Source: Mesorhizobium sp. B2-1-1
Lineage (GTDB): Bacteria; Pseudomonadota; Alphaproteobacteria; Rhizobiales; Rhizobiaceae
Assembly: GCF_006442975.2 (NCBI RefSeq)
Contig: NZ_CP083954.1
Coordinates: forward strand, 3,107,501-3,171,500
Length of the DNA stretch: 64,000 bases
Reading direction: 5' to 3'
Shown: piece by piece, positions 52,649 through 61,673 of the stretch
How the letters are laid out: each line of letters begins with the position of its first letter
Position numbering within the stretch: the stretch's first letter is position 1
Made by a program: the position numbers and the translations under genes
Notes under the pieces: model-generated
Database searches by the model: none
The model's input: the letters and a program-made list of their open reading frames with translations, nothing else
Told to the model about the DNA's origin: nothing

Positions 52649-55138
52649 ATGTTTTTCAAATTGCTTCGTCTCGTCTTGATGTTCGCGCTTGTCCTTGCGG
52701 CGCCGCTTTCGTTCGATGCGTCGGCGCAAGGGCTTGGCCAGGCGCCTGCCGGACTGGTCGCCGACCAGCAGAAAATCCTTCAGGACCTGACGACCAAGAC
52801 CGACAATTTCGACAAGAAGATCCAGCAGGACGGTGATGACGATGCCACTCTCGTCGATATCCGCCTGCAGCTCGAGGAGTTGTCGCGGCAATCGCTGAAC
52901 AGCGCGCTGGCCTTCCGCACCCGCCTTAGCGAGATCAACAGCCGGCTCGAGCAACTCGGCCCGGCACCCGCCGCCGGCCAGCCGCCCGAGCCCGATATCG
53001 TCAGCACCGAGCGCCAGGCGCTGGTCTCCGAAAAGGCCGAGATCAACGCGGTCATCGCGCAGGCGCAGACGCTGTCGATCCGCATCAGCGGGATGATCGA
53101 CAAGATCGGCAACATGCGCAGCGCGCTCTTCCGCAATCTCCTGACCAAGCGCTATGTGCTGTCGGATGCGCTGAGCCCACAGGTCTTTTCCGACGCCCGC
53201 GACGAGTTCGGCAATTTCTACAAGGCGGTCTCGTCCTGGCTGAGCTTCGCCTTCAGGTTCAAGTTCCAGGCCATTCTGGCGGCTACCTTCGTGGCGCTCG
53301 GGCTGGCCCTGGTGCTTCTGGTCGGCGGCAGGCGGTTGTTTGGACGGGTGTTCGAAGCCGATCCGTCCAATGAGGACCCGTCCTATCTCAGCCGCCTGTC
53401 GGTGGCCTTCTGGTCGACATTGCTGCCGACGCTGGCGGTCGGCGCCTTTCTTGGATCGACGATTTTCTTTTTCAACTATTACAACGTTTTGCGCGGCGAC
53501 ATTGGCCTTTTCCTCAACGCGCTGGCGACGGTCATCGGGGTGGTGTTCTGCGTCAATCGGCTGGCCAATGCGGCGCTCGAGCCGAGGCTGCCGAACTGGC
53601 GCCTGATCCCGGTCGAATCCGGCCCGGCGCGTTGGCTGGTGCGCCTGACCACCGCCATGGCCGTGGTCATCAGCGTCAACACCTTCCTGTCCGTCATCAA
53701 CGACAAGATGGGATCGCCGCTGTCGCTGACGATCGCGCGCAGTTTCGTGGCCACCATCGTCGTCGGCATCATCCTGATCCTGATGGCGATGCTGCGGCCG
53801 TTCAAGGCCCGTGACGGCAGCTGGCGGCCTTGGCCGGCATGGCTGCGCTACCTGGCGCTGGCTCTGGGGCTCTTCACCATCATAGCCGCCTTGCTTGGCT
53901 ATATCGGCCTTGCGCTGTTCGTGTCGCTGCAGGTGGTGGTCACCGGCACGGCGCTCGTCACCGCTTATATCGGCTTCCTGTCGGCACAGGCGATCGGCGA
54001 CGAGGGCGCCTTCGCCAATACGTCGGTCGGGCGCTGGCTGTCGGTCAATTCCAGCTACGAGGACACCGCGCTCGACCAGCTCGGCCTTGTCGTCAGCGTG
54101 GCCATCAACGTGATGATCGTGCTGGTCTTCCTGCCGCTGATCCTGTTGATGTGGGGCTTCCAACTGGGCGACATCCAGGCCTGGGCGTACAAACTGGCGA
54201 CCGGGATTAATATCGGTTCGGTGACGATTTCGGTCACCGGCATCCTGTCGGGCATCGTCGTCTTCATCATCGGCTATTTCCTGACGCGCTGGTTCCAGGG
54301 CTGGCTCGACGGTTCGGTGATGGCGCGCGGCAAGGTCGACACGGGGGTGCGCAACTCGATCCGGCTGGCCGTCGGCTATGCCGGCGTGGCACTTGCGGCA
54401 CTGATCGGCATCTCGGCGGCGGGCATCGACCTGTCCAGCCTGGCGCTGGTCGCCGGCGCGCTGTCCCTCGGCATCGGTTTTGGCCTTCAAAACGTGGTGT
54501 CGAACTTCGTCTCGGGCCTGATCCTGCTGGCCGAGCGGCCGTTCAAGGTCGGCGACTGGATCGTCGCCGGCGACATCAGCGGCACCGTCAAGAAGATCAG
54601 CGTGCGCGCCACCGAGATCGAGACCTTCCAGCGGCAGTCGGTGATCCTGCCCAATTCGAACCTGATCAACAACGCCGTCGGCAACTGGACGCACCGCAAC
54701 AAGCTCGGCCGCATCGACATCAAGGTCGGCGTCGCCTATGGCAGCGACGTCAAGCAGGTGCACGCCGTCCTGCTCGAGATCGCCCGCGGTCATCCGCTGG
54801 TGCTGAAGAACCCCGAACCCTTCGTCCTGTTTTCCAATTTCGGGCCTGCCGCGCTGGAATTCGAGATCCGCCTGTTCCTGGCCGATGTGATGAACGGCAA
54901 CATCGTGCAGAACGACATCCGCTTCACCGTGCTGGAAACATTCAGCGATCAGCATATCGAGATACCCTCGACGCCACGCGCCGTCGTCGAGCCCAAGCAT
55001 GCGAAGGCCTGGCCGACCGACGACGACAAGATCGAGGCCGATTTCGCCGAGCAGGAACGAGCAAAGGCGGAGGCCGCGGCCGGGGCCAAACGTCTCTCCA
55101 AATCAGGACGCAAGGCGAAGAAACCTGATCCGGATTAG
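52649..55138 (+). CDS. Large MscS-family mechanosensitive channel with DUF3772 periplasmic domain
   Basis: The 829-residue protein has a signal peptide (about 1-26, ending FDASA) and a periplasmic coiled-coil DUF3772 region (about 30-190, rich in Leu, Glu and Gln). About ten membrane helices and a C-terminal MscS channel domain follow (SLALVAGALSLGIGFGLQNVVSNFVSGLILLAERPFKVGDW). The C-terminus is charged (KRLSKSGRKAKKPDPD). It resembles the large multi-helix osmotic-release channels of the MscK/YbiO type. ATG 52649 is used; TTG 52631 is the alternative. A 795-codon antisense frame is a shadow. Confidence 0.88.
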   Translation: MFFKLLRLVLMFALVLAAPLSFDASAQGLGQAPAGLVADQQKILQDLTTKTDNFDKKIQQDGDDDATLVDIRLQLEELSRQSLNSALAFRTRLSEINSRLEQLGPAPAAGQPPEPDIVSTERQALVSEKAEINAVIAQAQTLSIRISGMIDKIGNMRSALFRNLLTKRYVLSDALSPQVFSDARDEFGNFYKAVSSWLSFAFRFKFQAILAATFVALGLALVLLVGGRRLFGRVFEADPSNEDPSYLSRLSVAFWSTLLPTLAVGAFLGSTIFFFNYYNVLRGDIGLFLNALATVIGVVFCVNRLANAALEPRLPNWRLIPVESGPARWLVRLTTAMAVVISVNTFLSVINDKMGSPLSLTIARSFVATIVVGIILILMAMLRPFKARDGSWRPWPAWLRYLALALGLFTIIAALLGYIGLALFVSLQVVVTGTALVTAYIGFLSAQAIGDEGAFANTSVGRWLSVNSSYEDTALDQLGLVVSVAINVMIVLVFLPLILLMWGFQLGDIQAWAYKLATGINIGSVTISVTGILSGIVVFIIGYFLTRWFQGWLDGSVMARGKVDTGVRNSIRLAVGYAGVALAALIGISAAGIDLSSLALVAGALSLGIGFGLQNVVSNFVSGLILLAERPFKVGDWIVAGDISGTVKKISVRATEIETFQRQSVILPNSNLINNAVGNWTHRNKLGRIDIKVGVAYGSDVKQVHAVLLEIARGHPLVLKNPEPFVLFSNFGPAALEFEIRLFLADVMNGNIVQNDIRFTVLETFSDQHIEIPSTPRAVVEPKHAKAWPTDDDKIEADFAEQERAKAEAAAGAKRLSKSGRKAKKPDPD

Positions 55139-55291
55139 ATCGGCGATCGGAAGGTTTCAGGCCATCAAACCAATTGCGGCATGAATGCGGCATTCAGTTG
55201 CGGTTCAGCTTCCATCTCATATAAGCTCCCATGCAAAGGCGAGAATGCCTTGCGAAATGCAACAGAGGCGGTGGGAACACCGATATTGCAC

Positions 55292-55555
55292 ATGTGGAAG
55301 TCTCTCGTCGCTGCCGTCGCCTTGCTCGCCGTGAGCGGGTCGGCCCATTCCGCCAGCGCGGTCAACAAGGACGCCGAGACCCGCACGCTGATCGTGACGG
55401 AAGGCGGCAGCAAGACCGACCTGGCGTTGGCCGCCGGCGAAACCGTGGAATTTTGCCCGAATGGCTGTTTCGTCACCTTGCCCAATGGCGACCTCGAAGC
55501 CCTGACCGGTTCGGAAACGGTCGAGATCTCGGGCGGCGTCGCCCGCATCAAGTAA
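55292..55555 (+). CDS. Small exported protein of unknown function
   Basis: This 87-residue protein has a clear signal peptide (MWKSLVAAVALLAVSGSAHSASA, cut near residue 21). A short mature domain with two cysteines follows (EFCPNGCFVTLPNGD), which could form a disulphide in the periplasm. No family was recognised. ATG 55292 is chosen because it begins the signal peptide; the open frame extends 37 codons upstream without support. A strong terminator follows 22 bases after the stop, so it is probably monocistronic. Confidence 0.7.
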   Translation: MWKSLVAAVALLAVSGSAHSASAVNKDAETRTLIVTEGGSKTDLALAAGETVEFCPNGCFVTLPNGDLEALTGSETVEISGGVARIK

Positions 55556-55576
55556 TTTTTGCCGACATGTCTTGAG

Positions 55577-55606
55577 AGGCCGGACATTTGTCCGGCCTTT
55601 TATTGT
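55577..55606 (+). terminator. Intrinsic terminator
   Basis: AGGCCGGAC (55577-55585) and GTCCGGCCT (55590-55598) form a perfect 9-bp stem with an ATTT loop. TTTTATTGTTTT follows. It ends the small exported-protein transcript and isolates it from the glycan cluster. Confidence 0.85.
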
Positions 55607-55761
55607 TTTCGGTAGCGGTTGTTTAACAATGACGCGGGAAATGCCGCGGTGACAGCCGCCCACAACCGGGCGTTTTAACGTTCGTTACGCCATCTCCCCG
55701 CTATACGTCTTGCGAAGACGCCGACAAACGGCGCGGCGGGTTCGAGGCAGGGCAGGACGAC

Positions 55762-57195
55762 ATGGACGCGCGGTCCGACGGAAACGCAATACCGCTTGCG
55801 GTCGATCTCGACGGCACGCTGATCGCGACCGACCTGCTATGGGAAGGACTGTTCATCCTTCTCAAGAAGAACCCGCTCTACATTTTCCTCGTGCCTTTCT
55901 GGGCCGCCGCCGGGCCGGCCCGGCTGAAGCAAGCCATCGCCCAGCGCGTCGATATCGATCCCGCGTCGCTGCCTTACCGCGCGCCATTGCTCGACCGCAT
56001 ACGGGCCGAGCATGCCGAAGGCCGCAAGATCGTGCTGGCGACAGGCACGCCGCGCAAATTCGCCGACGCCATCGCTCGCCACCTCGGTGTCTTCGACAGG
56101 GTGCTGGCGACGGACGGGGTCGACAATCTGACTTCCGGCAAGAAGCGTGCCTCGCTCGTCGCGGCCTATGGCGATGGCGGCTTCGACTATGCCGGCAACA
56201 GCCGCCATGATCTCCAGGTTTTTGATGCGGCACGCAGCGCGATCGTGGTGGCGCCGGATCGCCACGCCGCGCGCTGGCAGGCTGCGCATGGCGCCGAAAC
56301 CATGTCGGCGCCGAAACCGACATTGCGGACCATCGTCAAAATGCTGCGCGTGCATCAATGGCTGAAGAATTCGCTGATCGCGGTGCCGATGGTGCTGTCG
56401 CACGAATATTTCAACGCCGGCATGATCTGGGAGTGCGTGCTGGCGTTCATCTCGTTCAGCGCGGTGGCGTCGGCCATCTATATCCTCAACGACTTCTTCG
56501 ACCTGGCGCTTGACCGCAAGCATGCCACCAAGCGTAACAGGCCATTCGCCAGCGGCGCGCTCTCCATCCCGTTCGGGATCGGCGCGATCGCGGTGCTGCT
56601 GGCGATCGGCATCGGCACAGGACTGTTTCTGGCGCCCGAATTCCTCGCCGTGCTCGGCGGCTACATGGCTGTCACCACGGCTTATTCGCTGTCATTCAAG
56701 CGCATGCTGCTGGTCGACGTGCTGACGCTGGCCGGCCTCTACACGATCCGCGTTCTGGCGGGCGCGGCCGCGACCGGCGTCGAGGTCTCGTTCTGGCTGC
56801 TCGCCTTCTCGATCTTCTTCTTCCTGTCGCTGGCGCTGGTGAAGCGCTTCGTCGAATTGCGCACCACGGCCATTCCACCCGGCGAGCGCATTGCCGGGCG
56901 CGGATATCGCACCGAGGACCAGGAGATCGTCGCTCAGGCCGGCATGGCTTCGGCCTTCTCCTCGGCACTGGTGCTGGCGCTCTACATGGACAGTGTCGCG
57001 GTGCGTGAGCTCTACCCGCATCCCTGGCTGATCTGGCCGCTGCCGCCGATCGTGCTTTATCTCACCATGCGGGTCTGGATCCTGGCGCGTCGCGATGAGA
57101 TGCATGACGATCCGGTCGTGTTCATCATCCGCGACTGGCGCAGCCAGATCGTGGTGCTGATCGGCGCCGTGCTGCTGGTGATTGGGGGCTGGTAG
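55762..57195 (+). CDS. HAD phosphatase fused to UbiA-family prenyltransferase (DPPR-synthase-like)
   Basis: The 477-residue protein joins two domains. Residues about 10-180 are a HAD phosphatase, with DLDGTL (D15, D17), LATGTPRKFADAIA and GNSRHDLQVF. Residues about 195-477 are a UbiA membrane prenyltransferase with NDFFDLALD (243-251) and KHATKRNRPFASG. The UbiA motifs resemble mycobacterial Rv3806c, which makes decaprenylphosphoryl-5-phosphoribose. The HAD domain could then remove the 5-phosphate. The next gene is DprE1-like, supporting a polyprenyl-phosphate-pentose pathway. The substrate is inferred, not shown. Confidence 0.82.
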   Translation: MDARSDGNAIPLAVDLDGTLIATDLLWEGLFILLKKNPLYIFLVPFWAAAGPARLKQAIAQRVDIDPASLPYRAPLLDRIRAEHAEGRKIVLATGTPRKFADAIARHLGVFDRVLATDGVDNLTSGKKRASLVAAYGDGGFDYAGNSRHDLQVFDAARSAIVVAPDRHAARWQAAHGAETMSAPKPTLRTIVKMLRVHQWLKNSLIAVPMVLSHEYFNAGMIWECVLAFISFSAVASAIYILNDFFDLALDRKHATKRNRPFASGALSIPFGIGAIAVLLAIGIGTGLFLAPEFLAVLGGYMAVTTAYSLSFKRMLLVDVLTLAGLYTIRVLAGAAATGVEVSFWLLAFSIFFFLSLALVKRFVELRTTAIPPGERIAGRGYRTEDQEIVAQAGMASAFSSALVLALYMDSVAVRELYPHPWLIWPLPPIVLYLTMRVWILARRDEMHDDPVVFIIRDWRSQIVVLIGAVLLVIGGW

Positions 57196-57197
57196 AC

Positions 57198-58550
57198 ATG
57201 GCCGGCGAGCGCTTCGACAGCTTCGGGCGCGCGACGTTGCCCGCGCCCCGCGTCATCGGCATCGATGACGCGATCGTGTTGCTGAAGGGCGGCCAGGCCA
57301 GGCAAGCCTCGCTGCTTGCTTATGGCAATGGCAGATCCTACGGCGATTCCTGCCAGAACGAGGCCGGCGCGGTCGTCGACATGCGGCCGCTGAACCGCAT
57401 CCGCGCCTTCAATGCCGAGACCGGCCTTCTCGAAGCGGATGCGGGCGTGCTTTTGTCCGACGTCATTGCCCACGCCGCGCCCTACGGCTTCTTCCCGGCA
57501 GTCGTTCCGGGCACGCAGTTCGTCACGCTCGGCGGCGCCATAGCCAACGACGTCCACGGCAAGAACCATCACCGGCGCGGCACGTTCGGCTGCCATGTCG
57601 AAAGCCTCACGCTGCTGCGGTCCGATGGACGGACCTACCGCTGCTCCGCCACGGACAATCCGCGGTTGTTCCGGGCGACGATCGGCGGCATGGGGCTGAC
57701 AGGCCTGATCCTGTCGGCCTCGATCCGGTTGATGCGGGTGCATTCCCTCGACATCATCGAGAAGGTGACGCCGTTTCGCGACCTGGGCGAATTTTTCGAC
57801 CTGGCCGAGGCGGCGGACCAGGCCAATGAATATGCCGTCGCCTGGATCGATCAGCTCGCCGGCGGTCGGGGCAGCGGGCGCGGCCTGCTGTTCACAGGCA
57901 ACCACGCCGAGCATGGCTCGCACACCGCCGCGCGTGCCGGCGGCAATTTCGCGGTGCCGTTCCAGCCGCCTTTCAATGTGCTCAGCCGGCCGTTCCTGAG
58001 CGCCTTCAATGCGGCCTACCGATGGCGGAAGGGCCGCTCTGCCGCGCCGCACCAGGTCGGCTACCAGGACTTCTTCTTCCCGCTGGACGGTGTGCGCGAT
58101 TGGAACAGGCTTTACGGTCCGAACGGGCTGTTCCAGCACCAGAGCGTTGTGCCGGAAGAAGCCGCGCGTGAAGCGGTGCCGGCGCTGCTCGCGGCTGCCA
58201 GGCGGGCCGGGCAGGGCTCGTTCCTCACCGTTCTGAAACGCTTCGGCGGCGTCCGATCCCCGGCGCTGCTCTCCTTCCCGCGACCTGGCTACACGCTGAC
58301 GCTGGATTTCCCCAACAGGGGAGCCGCGACCCTGGCGTTGCTGGACGAACTCGACCGCATCGCCATCGGAGCCGGCGGGGCAGTCAACCCCTACAAGGAT
58401 GCGCGTATGAGCGCCGCGACCTTCGCCGCGTCCTTTCCGGAGTGGTCACGGCTGGAGGCGCAGCGCGACCCGGCCTTCATGTCCGGCTTCTGGGCGCGCA
58501 CAGCCAAAAACATCGACCTGCGAAGGCGGGGTGCCGAGGCCGCCGAATAG
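57198..58550 (+). CDS. DprE1-like FAD-dependent decaprenylphosphoryl-ribose 2'-oxidase homologue
   Basis: The 450-residue protein has an FAD_binding_4 domain with YGNGRSYGDSCQNEAGAVVDMRPLNRI, PGTQFVTLGGAIANDVHGKNHHRRGTFGCHV and GGMGLTGLI. These closely follow mycobacterial DprE1. The C-terminal VNPYKDARMSAATFAASFPEW has K400, matching the catalytic lysine region. T368 in GYTLTLDFP occupies the place of the mycobacterial Cys387 that benzothiazinones attack. Known DprE1 oxidises the 2'-OH of polyprenylphosphoryl ribose on the way to arabinose. The gene starts 2 bases after the HAD-UbiA stop. Confidence 0.82.
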   Translation: MAGERFDSFGRATLPAPRVIGIDDAIVLLKGGQARQASLLAYGNGRSYGDSCQNEAGAVVDMRPLNRIRAFNAETGLLEADAGVLLSDVIAHAAPYGFFPAVVPGTQFVTLGGAIANDVHGKNHHRRGTFGCHVESLTLLRSDGRTYRCSATDNPRLFRATIGGMGLTGLILSASIRLMRVHSLDIIEKVTPFRDLGEFFDLAEAADQANEYAVAWIDQLAGGRGSGRGLLFTGNHAEHGSHTAARAGGNFAVPFQPPFNVLSRPFLSAFNAAYRWRKGRSAAPHQVGYQDFFFPLDGVRDWNRLYGPNGLFQHQSVVPEEAAREAVPALLAAARRAGQGSFLTVLKRFGGVRSPALLSFPRPGYTLTLDFPNRGAATLALLDELDRIAIGAGGAVNPYKDARMSAATFAASFPEWSRLEAQRDPAFMSGFWARTAKNIDLRRRGAEAAE

Positions 58551-58673
58551 ATAAAATTGAAATGGATCGTGGTTAGCGATCGGTTAACGAGAAGATTTAC
58601 TCAAAACGTCCTTGTGAGTTCACGAAATCTTTTCGGATTTGTAATAGAAGGCGTCACGGGTGGGTGAACGGAC

Positions 58674-59123
58674 ATGAAATATATCGTCTTCATTCTCTTT
58701 ACGGTCATGACCAATGCGGCCGCGCAGCTGATGCTGAAGCAAGGCATGATGTCGCTTGGGCCGATCTCGTTCGAAGGCGCCAACCCGCTTATCAGGCTTT
58801 TGCAGATCGTCTTCAGCCCCTGGGTGTTCCTCGGCCTGTGCACCTTCGTCATTTCCATGGCCTCGCATCTCTACGTGCTGTCCAAGGTCGAGCTTTCCTT
58901 TGCCTATCCGTTCCTTAGCCTCGCCTATGTCGCCGTCGCGGTCTTCGCCTATTTCGTCTTTCGCGAGGACCTCAATGGCTGGCGCATCGCGGGTATCGGC
59001 TGCATCTGCGTGGGCACAGTGCTGATCGCCCAAAGCGGCCGAGACCTGGGTGACCACGGGCATGACGAGCAGACCGTTTCCATCACCTCCGACAAGATCG
59101 GCACCAGCGAGATCGTTCGATGA
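58674..59123 (+). CDS. Small multidrug resistance/EamA-like membrane protein (possible lipid-sugar flippase)
   Basis: The 149-residue protein has four membrane helices within about 3-118 and a polar C-terminal tail. Helices resemble the SMR/ArnE-type half-transporters (VMTNAAAQLMLKQGM, VELSFAYPFLSLAYVAVAVFAYFVFRED). In lipid-sugar pathways such proteins move polyprenyl-phosphate sugars across the inner membrane. Its place between the DprE1-like and SDR genes makes that role attractive. A 123-base gap before it may hold a promoter. The stop overlaps the next gene (ATGA). Confidence 0.75.
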   Translation: MKYIVFILFTVMTNAAAQLMLKQGMMSLGPISFEGANPLIRLLQIVFSPWVFLGLCTFVISMASHLYVLSKVELSFAYPFLSLAYVAVAVFAYFVFREDLNGWRIAGIGCICVGTVLIAQSGRDLGDHGHDEQTVSITSDKIGTSEIVR

Positions 59124-60127
59124 GACATCTGATTTTCGGCGGCGACGGCTTTGTCGGTCGCCACCTTGCCCCGAAGCTCGTGGCGGATGGCGAGGAGGTT
59201 GTCGTCGCCGACATCGTCAAGAGCGATCTTGCGCATTACCGCAACGTCGGCTTCGTCCATTGCGACGTGACCGATCCCGCATCGGTGGCGGCGGTTGGGC
59301 TGAAGGCCGACGACATGGTCTATAATCTGTCGGCAAAGATGCTGTCGCCGATCCAGGTGCGCGCCAAGCGGCACGATTTCTTCTTTCCGGTCAATTTCCA
59401 TGGCACCGAGCATATCATGCAGGCGATGGACAAGGCTGGCGCACCCAGGCTTGTCCACTACACGACCGACATGATCTACGGCCATACGGTCACCTTCCCG
59501 ATGACCGAGGAGCATCCGGTCGCGCCGCTCGGCGAATATGGCTGGTCGAAGCAGAAGACGGAGGAACTGGCCGCCGAATGGCGCAAGCGCGGCATGTCGA
59601 TCTCGCTGTTTCGTCCGCGCCTGATCATCGGTCCCGGCCGCCTCGGCATCCTTGAAAAACTGTTCAAGCTGATCGACTGGAACCTTCCGGTGCCGATGAT
59701 CGGCTCGGGCCGGAATCCATACCAGTTCATTTCTGTTTTCGATTGTGCGGAAGCTGCCCGCGCGGCCTGGAAAGCCGGCGTACCGAACGAGGCCTATAAT
59801 CTGGGTTCGCTCAACCCGCCGCCGGTAAGGAAATTGCTCGGCGACCTGATCAGGCATGCCGGTTCGAAATCGATCCTGATTCCGACGCCGGGCTGGGCGG
59901 TGAAGCGCACGCTCGACCTGCTCGACCTGATGAACCTGCCGATTATGGATCCCGAGCAATATCTGATCGCCGACGAGGAGTGCGTGCTCGACGTCTCCAA
60001 AGCGGGACGCCAACTCGGCTGGGTGCCGCAACATCGCGACGAGGACATGCTGATCGCCGCCTACAGCGAATACCGCGCCAGGAAGGCCGGCCACGCCGTC
60101 GCCACCAAACATGTGCCCGCCGAATAG
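59120..60127 (+). CDS. Extended SDR (NAD-dependent epimerase/dehydratase family) protein
   Basis: The 335-residue protein has the Rossmann motif GGDGFVG (7-13), an acidic residue after strand 2 (VVADIV), and the catalytic Y140-x3-K144 (EYGWSKQK). RPRLIIGPGRLG is also present. It is longer than mycobacterial DprE2 (about 254 residues) and belongs to the extended SDR class. It might reduce the 2'-keto lipid-sugar intermediate in place of DprE2, or modify a nucleotide sugar. It overlaps the SMR gene by 4 bases. Confidence 0.8.
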   Translation: MRHLIFGGDGFVGRHLAPKLVADGEEVVVADIVKSDLAHYRNVGFVHCDVTDPASVAAVGLKADDMVYNLSAKMLSPIQVRAKRHDFFFPVNFHGTEHIMQAMDKAGAPRLVHYTTDMIYGHTVTFPMTEEHPVAPLGEYGWSKQKTEELAAEWRKRGMSISLFRPRLIIGPGRLGILEKLFKLIDWNLPVPMIGSGRNPYQFISVFDCAEAARAAWKAGVPNEAYNLGSLNPPPVRKLLGDLIRHAGSKSILIPTPGWAVKRTLDLLDLMNLPIMDPEQYLIADEECVLDVSKAGRQLGWVPQHRDEDMLIAAYSEYRARKAGHAVATKHVPAE

Positions 60128-60189
60128 CAGCCCGCCAACAGTTTCATCTGCGCACGATCCCCGATCCTGCGCGCGGACAGGAGATTGAA

Positions 60190-61662
60190 ATGACCGTCAT
60201 GGCCAAGCCCGATCAGGCGAGCGCGCGCACCATGGTCAGCGCGCCGGCGCTGTCGCCAGCCACCATCGCCAAGCCTGACCTGATCAGCGTCGAGCAGGCC
60301 AAGGCGATGGACGTCGCTGCGATGACCGACCTGTTCAAGGCGCATCTCAACCCGGGCCAGCTGCATTTCATGAAGCTGCTCGGCTTCCACAAGATCAAGA
60401 TCGAGCGCGCCGAGGGCATGTTCTACATCGACCAGAACGGCCGCAAGATCCTGGATTTCTTCGGCGGCTTCGGTTCGCTGGCCTTCGGCCACAACCATCC
60501 GCGCATCCTCGAAGCGCGCAAGAAATTCCAGGAGGAGAAGCGCCAGGAGATCGCCATCGCCTTCATGTCGCAATATGCGGCCGCGTTGGCCCACAACATC
60601 GCCAAATGTTCGCCCGGCGATCTCGACATGGTGTTTCTGGGCTCGTCCGGCTCGGAAGCGATGGAAGCGGCGGTAAAACTCGCCGAGCGTGCCGCCGGCC
60701 CGAAGCGGCCGAAAATCGTCTATGCCGAGAATTCCTTCCACGGCAAGACCAAGGGTGTGCTGGCGATCACCGACGGCCAGCTCTACCGCGCCGATTTCAA
60801 GGTGGCGGACAATGCGGTCCGGATTCCGTTCGCCGACATCGAAGCGGTCGAGCGCGCATTCCGCGCCGATCCCGAGATCGGCGTCATCGTGCTGGAAACC
60901 ATCCAGGGCGGCGGCGGCATCATCCAGGCGCCCGCGGAATATTGGCAGAAGCTGCGCGCATTGTGCGATCAATACGGTGTGCTGTGGGTGGCCGACGAAG
61001 TGCAGTGCGGCTATGGCCGCTCCGGCCGCTTCTATGCTTTCGAACATTATGGCGTCGTTCCCGACGTGACGGCGCTCGCCAAGTCGCTCGGCGGCGGAAA
61101 GGCGGCGGTCGGCGCGATGGTCGCCAGGCGCGAGATCTATATGAAGGCCTACGGCACGCCGAAGACGGCGATGATCCATGCCATGGCGACTTTCGGCGGC
61201 ATGGGCGAGGCCTGCGTCACCTCGATCGAAGCGCTCAACGTTCTCTATGACGAGGGCCTGATCGACAATGCCGCCGCTACCGGCGAGTACCTTTTGCAGC
61301 GCCTCCAGGCACTGAAGGACAAATACCCCAAGATCATCAAGGACGTCCGCGGCAAGGGGCTCATGATCGGGCTCGAGTTCCATGATTTCTCGCAGACATT
61401 GCCGACCGTGTTGCGGCCGGTGGTCAGCGTGCTTGACGACAAGCTGAAGGGTTCGCTGTCGGGCTTCATCGGCGCGCTGCTGCTGCGTGACTATGACGTG
61501 CTCGTCGCCTTCACCGAGTACAACCGCAACGTCATCCGGCTCGAGCCGCCGCTGATCTGCCAGCGCGAGCATGTCGACCGGTTCGTCGATGCTTTCGACA
61601 GCCTTTTGTCGCGCGGCATTGTGGGAATCGTGAAGGATTTCGTCAAAAGCCAGGTTCGTTGA
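60190..61662 (+). CDS. Class III PLP-dependent aminotransferase
   Basis: The 490-residue enzyme shows FGGFGSLAFGHNHPRI, the GSSGSEAMEAAVKLA phosphate-binding turn, LWVADEVQCGYGRSG and the PLP lysine K298 in ALAKSLGGGK. It resembles putrescine/ornithine-type aminotransferases but has an extended N-terminus (about 45 residues) and C-terminal region. An amino donor reaction on a sugar, polyol or lipid head group in the glycan cluster is possible. GGAGATTG lies just before ATG 60190; a longer open frame overlaps the SDR gene. Confidence 0.82.
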   Translation: MTVMAKPDQASARTMVSAPALSPATIAKPDLISVEQAKAMDVAAMTDLFKAHLNPGQLHFMKLLGFHKIKIERAEGMFYIDQNGRKILDFFGGFGSLAFGHNHPRILEARKKFQEEKRQEIAIAFMSQYAAALAHNIAKCSPGDLDMVFLGSSGSEAMEAAVKLAERAAGPKRPKIVYAENSFHGKTKGVLAITDGQLYRADFKVADNAVRIPFADIEAVERAFRADPEIGVIVLETIQGGGGIIQAPAEYWQKLRALCDQYGVLWVADEVQCGYGRSGRFYAFEHYGVVPDVTALAKSLGGGKAAVGAMVARREIYMKAYGTPKTAMIHAMATFGGMGEACVTSIEALNVLYDEGLIDNAAATGEYLLQRLQALKDKYPKIIKDVRGKGLMIGLEFHDFSQTLPTVLRPVVSVLDDKLKGSLSGFIGALLLRDYDVLVAFTEYNRNVIRLEPPLICQREHVDRFVDAFDSLLSRGIVGIVKDFVKSQVR

Positions 61663-61673
61663 GCCCCACGACG

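Noticed and set aside
52613..55000. 795-codon minus-strand open frame opposite the MscS gene
   Set aside because: It is rich in Asp, Arg, Gln and His with no motifs and is exactly antisense to a convincing membrane channel.
58551..58673. CtrA-like TTAA-N7 half sites in the gap before the SMR gene
   Set aside because: Only one good half site is present; the second does not match TTAA at the right spacing.
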